Assembly: GCA_905234645.1 (NCBI GenBank)
Contig: CAJOIS010000001.1
Span: 1 to 64,000, forward strand
Length of the DNA: 64,000 nucleotides
DNA from: an uncultured Bacteroidales bacterium
GTDB lineage: Bacteria; Bacteroidota; Bacteroidia; Bacteroidales; F082
Direction of reading: 5' to 3'
The position numbers and the translations under genes are program-made. Under the pieces are notes generated by a model. The model was not told where the DNA came from, ran no database searches, and worked only from the letters and a program-made list of their open reading frames with translations. Numbering within the stretch: position 1 is the stretch's first letter; every line of letters starts with the position of its first letter. This document shows positions 45,709-53,500 of the stretch, in pieces.

Positions 45709-46785
45709 ATGAACGAACTTTTCAACATCGCGGGACATTTCATCGACCAGACAACCATAGAAAGCATCGAGCCTTTGGGCAATGGCCTCATCAACGACAC
45801 TTATAAAATTATGGTAGAAGGCATGCCGCGATACGTCCTCCAACGCATCAACAACGCCGTGTTCACCGACGTGGACATGCTGCAAAACAACATCGAGGCG
45901 GTGACGGACCATATAAGGCAAAAATATGAACGTCAAGGTGTTACGGATATCCATCGCCGCGTGCTGCATTTCCTGAAGGCCGACACGGGCAAGACCTACG
46001 TCTTTGAGGACGGGAAATACTGGCGCGTGATGGACTTCATCGCCGACAGCTACACCTACGAGGCCGTCACTCCAGGGTATGCCTATTACGCAGGCCGTTC
46101 GTTCGGTGACTTCGAGTCGCTGCTGACGGACCTTGAGACGCCGATAGGGGAGATTATTCCTGATTTCCACAACATCGAGTTCCGCCTGAAGCAGTTGGAT
46201 GACGCCGTTGCCAAGGACCCTGTCGGGATGATGCGTGAGGTGGAGGTGCAGAAGCTGGTGTACAGGATCCGGGCGGTGGCCGACGACATGTGTCTGGGCG
46301 AGCGACTCTATCGCGAGGGCAAGCTGCCGAAACGCATCTGCCACTGCGACACCAAGGTCAACAACATGCTCTTCGACAAGGACGGCAACGTCCTCTGCGT
46401 CATCGATTTGGATACCGTGATGCCGAGTTTCGTCTTTTCCGACTTCGGCGACTTCCTGCGTTCGGCGGCCAACACGGGCGCCGAGGACGATCCCAATTTG
46501 GACCGCATCCATTTCAACATGGAGGTCTTTGAGGCCTTCGCCAAGGGCTATCTGGAAGGCACGAAGTCCTTCCTGTTGCCGATAGAGAAGGAGCACCTGC
46601 CTTATGCTGCCACGCTGTTCCCCTATATGCAGGCGGTGCGTTTCCTGACGGACTATATCAACGGCAACACCTATTATAAAATAAAGTATCCCGTCCACAA
46701 CCTGGTCCGCACGCGGGCACAATGGAAATTATATGAGGAGGCGGTGGCGAAAAAGGAGGAAATGAAACGGATATTGTCTTTGTAG
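45709..46785 (+). CDS. N-acetylhexosamine 1-kinase-like (APH family) protein
   Basis: 358 residues with an aminoglycoside-phosphotransferase fold: an N-lobe IEPLGNGLINDTYKI, RYVLQRIN, then Brenner motif HCDTKVNNMLFD (near 211) and VIDLDTVMPSFVFSDFGD (metal-binding Asp). The opening 'I..LGNGLINDTY' and 'VLQRINN.VF' are typical of NahK-like kinases, which phosphorylate GlcNAc/GalNAc at C1. The divergent GH109-like gene would release GalNAc, so a salvage pair is plausible (inference). The stop codon TAG (46783-46785) is part of a palindromic repeat. Confidence 0.85.
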   Translation: MNELFNIAGHFIDQTTIESIEPLGNGLINDTYKIMVEGMPRYVLQRINNAVFTDVDMLQNNIEAVTDHIRQKYERQGVTDIHRRVLHFLKADTGKTYVFEDGKYWRVMDFIADSYTYEAVTPGYAYYAGRSFGDFESLLTDLETPIGEIIPDFHNIEFRLKQLDDAVAKDPVGMMREVEVQKLVYRIRAVADDMCLGERLYREGKLPKRICHCDTKVNNMLFDKDGNVLCVIDLDTVMPSFVFSDFGDFLRSAANTGAEDDPNLDRIHFNMEVFEAFAKGYLEGTKSFLLPIEKEHLPYAATLFPYMQAVRFLTDYINGNTYYKIKYPVHNLVRTRAQWKLYEEAVAKKEEMKRILSL

Positions 46786-46855
46786 AGACGCAATGCTTTG
46801 CGTCTCAAATGACAATAATATCGTTTTTGAGACGCATAACAATGCGTCTTTACAA
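46782..46855. repeat. Two GTAGAGACGC-type palindromes
   Basis: GTAGAGACGCAATG ... TTGCGTCTC (46782-46806), then GAGACGCATAAC ... ATGCGTCTTTACA (46829-46853). They fill the 64-bp gap between convergent genes, provide the TAG stop of the kinase-like gene and end beside the stop of the thioredoxin-like gene. Confidence 0.8.
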
Positions 46856-47581
46856 CAATAACGGTATTTGTTTCGCCCGTATTTTTTTTCCAATAATCCG
46901 TTTGTCCCTGTCAAGGACATAGATCAACGGCGTGGTTTCGATGTCGTAGAGGTCGTACAGAATATCGACATGGACATCGTCTGTGTTCAGGTCGATTTTC
47001 AATGCCGTGACGTTGGGATGCACGGCACAAATGGAATCCAGGTCCTGCAATTCCTGTTGGCATACCCCGCAGTCGTGGTCATAGAAGAAAAGCACTGTGT
47101 GTTTGTTTTCAACGGATTGTAAATCAATTGAATCGTTGATTTTGAAATTGGGTGCGGGGATGAACAACGCCAGTCGTCGGAAGCGTTCGGCCTTGTCGCG
47201 GATCAAAGCCAGGTTGGCGGCATTCAGGTCTTTGATTTCCAATTGCGAGAAGTAGTGGTCGTAGAGCCAGACGAACACTTGGTCTTGGCTCATGTATTCG
47301 GGGTGGCGGTACCGCTCCAACAGGTGCCAGAGGATGAAGTCGCGCAAGTCGGTATTGTCTCCGGTTCTCTCAACCAATCGGTTGATTTCCATAGTGATGG
47401 AGTCGGGTAGGGGAGCCACCAGTTTATCGAAATAGAAATCGATCTGTGCGGCCAGCACAGGGTTTTCGTCCGTCGGGCCGTCAAAGGCTTCAATACCGTC
47501 CCAGAAATGGGCGTTTTGCGCCTTGATTGGAGTCAATGGCAACAAAATGAAGAGCAGTATGATAATTGGTTTTAGATTCAC
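46850..47581 (-). CDS. Thioredoxin-fold exported protein (DUF5106-like)
   Basis: 243 residues, signal peptide MNLKPIIILLFILLPLTPIKA. An N-terminal helical DUF5106-like region (about 25-150: FYFDKLVAPLPDS, WHLLERYRHPEYMSQDQVFVWLYD) precedes a thioredoxin-like domain with FFYDHDCGVCQQELQDL (CxxC) and ETTPLIYVLDRDKRIIGKKI. Probably a periplasmic thiol-disulfide protein. The start is GTG 47581, which overlaps the stop of a 48-residue antitoxin-like ORF (GTGA), so translation is coupled. Confidence 0.8.
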   Translation of the reverse strand: MNLKPIIILLFILLPLTPIKAQNAHFWDGIEAFDGPTDENPVLAAQIDFYFDKLVAPLPDSITMEINRLVERTGDNTDLRDFILWHLLERYRHPEYMSQDQVFVWLYDHYFSQLEIKDLNAANLALIRDKAERFRRLALFIPAPNFKINDSIDLQSVENKHTVLFFYDHDCGVCQQELQDLDSICAVHPNVTALKIDLNTDDVHVDILYDLYDIETTPLIYVLDRDKRIIGKKIRAKQIPLLL

Positions 47582-47724
47582 AAATCCTTTTTGCTTGATT
47601 CTTTTTCTTTAACCAAACGGCGCAGATATTTGACTAATTGATTGAGCTTCTTCTCATCGTCAACAATTAAACTAAGATTATAGTATAATTCAGAATAGAG
47701 AGATTTTGTTTGTTTTGTTTTCAT
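47578..47724 (-). CDS. Antitoxin-like 48-residue protein without toxin
   Basis: ATG at 47724 to TGA at 47578-47580. The sequence SLYSELYYNLSLIVDDEKKL then LVKYLRRLVKEKESSKKDL matches in pattern the first half of the antitoxin at 35638-35886 (TELWQSIGAIADCEPLMRRL, YAKKLAKEKEND). It stops before the toxin-binding TKEEFFARID tail. A -7 box lies directly upstream (47741-47748). No toxin follows; the thioredoxin-fold gene overlaps it by 4 nt. It may be a remnant or a small regulator. Confidence 0.6.
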   Translation of the reverse strand: MKTKQTKSLYSELYYNLSLIVDDEKKLNQLVKYLRRLVKEKESSKKDL

Positions 47725-47740
47725 GGTGATGTTTTCGCCG

Positions 47741-47748
47741 CAAAGTTA
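47741..47748 (-). promoter_or_regulatory. -7 promoter box for the antitoxin-like ORF and thioredoxin-fold gene
   Basis: The minus strand reads TAACTTTG, 17 nt upstream of ATG 47724. Confidence 0.55.
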
Positions 47749-47769
47749 CGAACTTTTCTCGAAAAAGAC

Positions 47770-47777
47770 TAATTTTG
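47770..47777 (+). promoter_or_regulatory. -7 promoter box for the EEP gene
   Basis: TAATTTTG, 22 nt upstream of ATG 47799, back to back with the box at 47741-47748. Confidence 0.5.
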
Positions 47778-47798
47778 TCCCGAAAAACGCTTTCCCCT

Positions 47799-48878
47799 AT
47801 GAAAAAGTCCCTCGTTTTGCTCTGTTTTGCGTGTTTTGTGATTACAAATACGCTTTCAGCCCAAGAGTCCGTCCGCGTGGCCTTCTGGAACATGGAGAAC
47901 TTCTTTGATCCTTATGTGGACAGCACCAAGACTTATAACGCCTTCACCGAGGATGGCATGCAGCATTGGACGAAGAGCCGTTTTTACCGCAAACGTAATA
48001 ATATGTACAAGGCCATTCTGGCCCTATCGGAGAACCGTCCTTTGGGCATCCTCGGCATGTGCGAGGTGGAGAATGAATATGTGTTGAGTGCCCTCTTTGA
48101 GCAGACACCGCTCAAAAAGCACAATTATCGCTGGGTGCATTACGAAGGTCCCGATAAGCGCGGCATCGATCCGGCCATCGTGTATTCCTTGGACCATTTC
48201 CAACTGGTGGAGAGTGCAGTGATACCTTATTATAATCCTGAGGATACGGCGTATCATTCTAGGGATATATTGTATGCGAAGTTCATCGCTAAGGGCAGCC
48301 CTTCGACGGGCTCAGGGACCGCTGTGGCAGACACCATCCACGTCTTCGTCAACCACTGGCCGAGCCGTTACAGCGGCGAGTTGGAGACGGTAGGCTCGCG
48401 TTCGTGCTCGGCAGCCATTCTGCGTTCCAAGGTGGACTCCATCATGGCAGTAGCCCCCGAAGGCTATCAGCCCAAGGTCATCATGATGGGGGACCTCAAC
48501 GACTGTCCCACCGACCCGAGTGTGTACGATGTGCTAAGAGCCCGCCATTCCTCCGAGAGGGAGGAAGGCTGCCTCGTCAACCTGTTCGGAAAGAACGACG
48601 GCCTGGGTTTCGAAGGCACCTTGAAGCATCAGTCCGACTGGCAGATCTTCGACCAGATTATTATCACGCCTGCCGTGATGGACGATAGGGAAGGCCTTCA
48701 TTATCAAGAAGGTAGTGCCCGCATCTTCCATGCCGACTTCCTGCTCGAGGACGACGAGACCTACCACGGCAAGAAACTCTTCCGCACCTACATCGGCCCA
48801 CGCTATTTCGGCGGCTTCAGCGACCACCTTCCAGTTTACATTGATTTGGAACAAAATGTTTCCCAAATTGAAAAATAG
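47799..48878 (+). CDS. Exported endonuclease/exonuclease/phosphatase family protein
   Basis: 359 residues. Signal peptide MKKSLVLLCFACFVITNTLSAQ. EEP fold motifs: VAFWNMENFFDP, LGMCEVENE, IDPAIVYS, VFVNHWPSR, MMGDLNDCPTDPSV and a final GGFSDHLPVYID. These are the metal-binding and His residues of the superfamily; the substrate (nucleic acid, phosphoinositide or other) is not determined. A GSPSTGSGTA stretch just before DTIHVFVNHWPSR is encoded by a palindromic repeat (48297-48320). ATG 47799 was preferred over the TTG at 47775, which lies inside the promoter box. Confidence 0.9.
   Translation: MKKSLVLLCFACFVITNTLSAQESVRVAFWNMENFFDPYVDSTKTYNAFTEDGMQHWTKSRFYRKRNNMYKAILALSENRPLGILGMCEVENEYVLSALFEQTPLKKHNYRWVHYEGPDKRGIDPAIVYSLDHFQLVESAVIPYYNPEDTAYHSRDILYAKFIAKGSPSTGSGTAVADTIHVFVNHWPSRYSGELETVGSRSCSAAILRSKVDSIMAVAPEGYQPKVIMMGDLNDCPTDPSVYDVLRARHSSEREEGCLVNLFGKNDGLGFEGTLKHQSDWQIFDQIIITPAVMDDREGLHYQEGSARIFHADFLLEDDETYHGKKLFRTYIGPRYFGGFSDHLPVYIDLEQNVSQIEK
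48297..48320 (+). repeat. CCCTTCGAC-type palindromic element inside the EEP gene
   Basis: Contains CCCTTCGACGGGCTCAGGG, in frame, encoding PSTGSGTA in a surface loop before a core strand. Same 24-bp element as 10138-10161 and 16195-16218. Confidence 0.8.
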
Positions 48879-48881
48879 TTG

Positions 48882-48889
48882 TATTTTTG
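48882..48889 (+). promoter_or_regulatory. -7 promoter box for the YafQ-type pair
   Basis: TATTTTTG, 21 nt upstream of ATG 48911. Confidence 0.5.
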
Positions 48890-48910
48890 CTGCCGTAACA
48901 CAAACGAAAA

Positions 48911-49117
48911 ATGGAAACAATCACTTTGCAATATGATGCTACTAATCCGGCATTGAAGGGGTTGATAGCTGCTTTGCTGAAACTTGATGGCATTAGTAAA
49001 GCAAAACCGACAAAAAAGAAGAAATCGGGTCTTGATGAAGCTATCGACGACTTCAAGAAAGGTCGAACTGTTAAATGTAAAGATTTTGCAGATTATATGG
49101 AGAAAATAAATGCTTAA
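48911..49117 (+). CDS. Antitoxin of the YafQ-type pair
   Basis: 68 residues: a short N-terminal strand ETITLQYDATNPALKGLIAA, a Lys-rich linker (AKPTKKKKSG) and an acidic-basic tail LDEAIDDFKKGRTVKCKDF. This opening is common in Bacteroidetes antitoxins of YafQ/RelE-type toxins. It lies 6 bp upstream of the toxin with its own promoter box. Confidence 0.8.
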   Translation: METITLQYDATNPALKGLIAALLKLDGISKAKPTKKKKSGLDEAIDDFKKGRTVKCKDFADYMEKINA

Positions 49118-49123
49118 AAAACC

Positions 49124-49396
49124 ATGATGAGCATTGAATTTTCAAGCCGATACAAAAAGTCATATAAATTGGCAAAGAAACGGGGTCTTGACGTTTCCTT
49201 GCTTGACGAAGTGGTGCATCAATTGGCAGAAGGTATTCCTTTGGATCCGAAGTATAAGGATCACCAACTTTCGGGTAACTATAAGACTTTTCGCGAGTGT
49301 CTCATTCAATTTGATTGGATGTTGGTATACCGTATTGTAAGAAATCGTTGTATGCTTTACTTGTTTGATACCGGAACTCACGAAGATGTTTTTTGA
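49124..49396 (+). CDS. YafQ-family mRNA interferase toxin
   Basis: 90 residues: FSSRYKKSYKLAKKRGLD, LDEVVHQLAEG, YKDHQLSGNYKTFRECLI, FDWMLVYRI and the C-terminal LFDTGTHEDVF. The DH.L.G and final TGTH..(L/V)F motifs (with the catalytic His and Phe) identify YafQ-type RNases. The second ATG (49127) is equally possible as start. Confidence 0.92.
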   Translation: MMSIEFSSRYKKSYKLAKKRGLDVSLLDEVVHQLAEGIPLDPKYKDHQLSGNYKTFRECLIQFDWMLVYRIVRNRCMLYLFDTGTHEDVF

Positions 49397-49423
49397 TGTT
49401 AGTTAAATCTCAATGAATGACTT

Positions 49424-50329
49424 ATGTGGGTAATCCTTTCCTTGATCTCAGCCTTCTTGTTGGGCTTCTACGACATCTTCAAGAAGCAGACTGTCGTCAA
49501 TAACGCCATCATCCCTGTCCTTTTCTATAGCACCCTCATCAGTGGACTGTTGTTCGTGCCTTTCGTGCTGCTGTCGCAGTTCAAGCCCTACGTCTTCGAG
49601 GGCGACTTCATGCAGAAGCTCTTCATCGAGCCGCTGACGGGAAGGCAGCACTTGCTCATCTTGGGCAAGACCGCCCTCATTCTGGCCTCGTGGATGTTCA
49701 GCTACTCGGCCATGAAGCACCTGCCCATCACCGTGGTGGGACCCGTCAACCAGCTGCGTCCCGCCATTACCGTCATTTTGATGTTTCTGGTGTTTCGCGA
49801 GAGCCTGACCTGGCTTCAGGGCACGGGTGTGGTCTTGGCCATCATCTCGTTCTACTTCATGAACCGTTCGGGCAAGTTGGAGGGCATCCGTTTCGGGTCG
49901 AACAAGTGGGTGTACATGCTGCTCGGCTCGGCCGTGCTGGTGGCTTTGAGCGGCGTCTACGACAAATTCCTGCTCAGTAAGGAGAGCATCTCGCCCGCCA
50001 CCATCCAGGCTTGGTACACCATTTATGACTTCCTCATGATGGCCGTGCTGTTTGGGCTCATTTGGTTTCCGAAGCGGAAAGAATTACGGTTTGAATGGCG
50101 TTGGGGTATCGTGGCCATGGCGGTGTTCGTCACGGTGGCGGATGTCATTTACTTGACGGGTCTGAAGCAAGACGCGGCGGTGGTGGTGCTCATCCCGCTC
50201 ATCCTCTACGGCGTGCGTCTCGTCGTCTCGTTCGTCTACGGCATCTTCGGCTTCAAGGAGCAGAACATCAAGAGCAAGATCATCCCGCTGCTGATGGTTC
50301 TGGCCGCGCTGGTGTGCTTGTGCATATAA
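49424..50329 (+). CDS. EamA-family (DMT superfamily) transporter
   Basis: 301 residues, ten hydrophobic segments in two EamA-like halves. Starts VILSLISAFLLGFYDIFKKQ; the first half ends with GPVNQLRPAITVILMFLVFRES and the second with YLTGLKQDAAVVVLIPLILY. Such carriers export or import small metabolites across the inner membrane; the substrate is unknown. It begins 28 bp after the YafQ-type toxin gene. Confidence 0.9.
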   Translation: MWVILSLISAFLLGFYDIFKKQTVVNNAIIPVLFYSTLISGLLFVPFVLLSQFKPYVFEGDFMQKLFIEPLTGRQHLLILGKTALILASWMFSYSAMKHLPITVVGPVNQLRPAITVILMFLVFRESLTWLQGTGVVLAIISFYFMNRSGKLEGIRFGSNKWVYMLLGSAVLVALSGVYDKFLLSKESISPATIQAWYTIYDFLMMAVLFGLIWFPKRKELRFEWRWGIVAMAVFVTVADVIYLTGLKQDAAVVVLIPLILYGVRLVVSFVYGIFGFKEQNIKSKIIPLLMVLAALVCLCI

Positions 50330-50396
50330 TCCTTTTATATCCAACTGATTTCCAGTCGTTTCTATTGCGTTTCTTTATTTATAAAAAAAGTCCTTG

Positions 50397-50413
50397 AAAA
50401 ATGGCCCATTTTT
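50397..50413. promoter_or_regulatory. Perfect palindrome upstream of the GG-repeat gene cluster
   Basis: AAAAATGGCCCATTTTT (8 bp arms, 1 nt centre), centred 23 nt upstream of the -7 box at 50428-50435. This puts it over the expected -33 position. It could be an operator, or a weak terminator of the transporter gene. Confidence 0.4.
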
Positions 50414-50427
50414 AGGGATACTATTCG

Positions 50428-50435
50428 TATTTTTG
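50428..50435 (+). promoter_or_regulatory. -7 promoter box for the GG-repeat gene cluster
   Basis: TATTTTTG, 78 nt upstream of ATG 50514. The presumed leader begins with a short hairpin-capable stretch (GACCATAG ... TGTGGTC). Confidence 0.5.
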
Positions 50436-50513
50436 CGCGCTCAAAAGACCATAGTATGCCTTGTGGTCGTGAGGAAAAAGTAAATTATTGAAAGTCAATT
50501 ATATTGTAGAGTA

Positions 50514-53500
50514 ATGAATAAAGTTTTACGCAGTAACTTGGAGAACAAAACTTCAGTTTTAAAGGTTGACAATGGTGGCAGAAAGCAGGGGAGAGGCGTG
50601 CTCGGCTTCTTCATGATGGCTTTCTTGGCCCTTTTCCTGAACGGAAATGCTTGGGCACAGACTACAATCACCAGTTTGAGCACGATTGCCGATGATCTAA
50701 GCGGCAATTATATTATCACTGCCGATATTGATGCCTCAGGTTTTACCTCTAGCATTGCCTCTTTTTCTGGTACCTTGACGGCCCAGGCTTTCACATCGGG
50801 TGATCATAAAGGAGAGTTTCCTGTTATCTCGAATCTAAGTTGTCCTATTTTCACCACGGTTAGTGGAAGCGCTCATATCAGCAACATCATGCTGAAGAAT
50901 GTGTCTGTCACCGGAAGCGGTAGCGTGGGTGCTATCGCAGGCACCGCCAGCGGCACCTCCCGTATCTACAACTGCGGCATCCTGCCGGACGCCATCTCGT
51001 ATGATGCGAACGGAGTGATTAGTACGGGTAGCACGGTGTCCAGCTCCGATGGTTACTGCGGCAGCCTTGTGGGCAAGCTTGAAGGTAACGCCAGGGTCAT
51101 CAATTGCTTCAGCTATGCCGTTATCACGGGAGGAACTACGGTTGCTGGCTTGGTAGGTTACATTATCGGTTCGGGCAACCAGCAAACTACGGGAATCACA
51201 CAGAGTACTGTGGGAACACTTCCTGTGGTGGTCAACTGCATGTTCTATGGCGACATTACCGGTGGAACGAGTGCAACGACGAGATACCCCGTGTATGGCG
51301 GAGCGATGATTAAGAATGATGCGACGAATGGCGTCAATCCCTATAATTATTTCCGAAAGAACGCTAAATTTGATAACGATTATAGTCCCAGCGATATTGA
51401 ACGATATAACCGCTCATGGCCTGCCGAGGAGAAGAACCTGGTGCGCTTCGAGTATTACCGCAGTGTCCTCAACAGCAACCGTAAGCTCTGTACCTATTGG
51501 GTCACAGACAAACAATATGGTTCGACAACGAATGCACCTACTGCAGACGATGAAGCGTTGATCGCCAAGTGGGTGCTCGATCCGAGCATCGCCCCCTATC
51601 CTATCCTGAAAAAATGGGGTAAGTATCCTTCCATCATCAACCCTGACAAGGAGAAAGTGTGGAATTCCCGTACCAACAGTTGGGTGCAACGTGACAATGC
51701 CAACGAATGGGAAGGAAAGAGTTGGGGCACAATCACCGTAAACATCAACGGTGGGGAGAAAAATTCCTCTGCCTCTGATTCGAAGGTTCTCCCCATCACC
51801 GATATGGACACCTTGAACTATGACTACTGCGCCTACAAGGTGCAGTTGCCCTACTACAATGAAATCTTCGGCAATCCCAATGGAGCCACCCATGCTGAAA
51901 AGTACGCCAACAACTATACGGATTATGTGGTGACGGGTTGGATGATTGATGCGGTTTCGTCGGAAGGAACAACTCATTTTGTGGCCAACTGGCAGACGGG
52001 CTATAACTTTGCCGACCGCAAATGCACCGATAAGGACCTGTATCTTACCAGTGGCCGAATATTCGCCCAAGGCGGCTATTACTATGTACCGGAAGGCGTT
52101 ACAAGCATCACCATCACCGCCAAATGGGGCAAGGCCATCTATTTGGCCAACCGTGGCCATAGTATTGATCAAGTGAATGTTACTAGATCAAATAGTTTTA
52201 AGTCAGGTAGTCATTTCGCTCCTGCTGGTTCGGTAGCGACCACTTTCCAAGGCCAAGACGTTTACAATGACCTTCAAGCGGCTATAAAAGCATTGGATGT
52301 AGCCACCGTCTCCAATAATGTTCCGAGTCTCACGGTTTTCGACCAAGCCATTGTGTTGATCAGCAATCATCAGGTGAAGAATGGCGGTACCAAAAATCAG
52401 GGTACTCAGAGTATTGGCTATCAGAGCGTAGGTTATAATTTGGACAATAAGTGGCATCCTTTCACCATTATGAGTGCTGACTTCGACTTTGACAACGAAC
52501 CAGACTATTGCTTGGAACTCCAATTCAGGGAAAACACAGATCGTCCTGGCATCCAGCCGGTTCGCTTTGATTTTTTGCCCGTTGTGGAACTGGGTCTTGC
52601 CGTGCGTCATAACAATTTGGCCTACGCCATTGGTATCTTCGTCCCGCAAGGGTATTTTGAAATTACCGAGACTTCTTTCATGCGTACTACCCAGTTTGAG
52701 TATGATGCGGACCTTAATAAAATTGAGACCCAATCTCCTGTAATTATTAATGGAGGCGAACATGAACTGTTCAATATAAGGTATACGGTTAATACTATTC
52801 ATAATAGAACCAGTTATTTCCTTTTGGGTGGTCATGCTTGGATCCACCGTTTTGCTCCAGGCCCGCACCCCAACAATGGTAATGCAGCTGTTGCTAAAGT
52901 GTGTTTGTGCGCCGTCAATGCCATAGGCGGTGAGTATCCTGAGTTCTACCTGTCGGGCATCAACCGTCCGGACTATACTCCGCCTACCCTTCAAAAGCCC
53001 CACTGCTATACCAACGGAGGAAAGTTTGGCATGATGGCGGGTGCAGGCTACGAAAAAGTCGAAGGCGATGTCACTTTCAGAATTAACCGCTCGCTGATTG
53101 ACGAGTTCTACGGAGGAGGCATTAACGCTTCCAAACCTGTTGGTGGTGATATTGATATCGTCGTTGACAACAGTAAGGTGAGGAAGTTTTGTGGTGGTCC
53201 TCGTGTGGGCTCTATGGCAAGCGGCAAGAAAGTCACCACGAGTGCCACGGGAACCATTTTCGGTACCTTCTATGGGGGTGGCAATGGCGGCAACAGCTAT
53301 TTCAGACAGAACCAAGACGATGGTGACTGGAATGCCCAAAGTACTACAGAGGGTATTGATCAATGGAATCATAGAAAATACAATTGGGGAAAATTCAATC
53401 CCTTGAATCACTTCACTGAAGGAACAACAACCCCAGTAGTTTTTGATGATGGCACCGGCGGCACTAACAACACTGATAACAAAGGCTACCACTGTGAATA

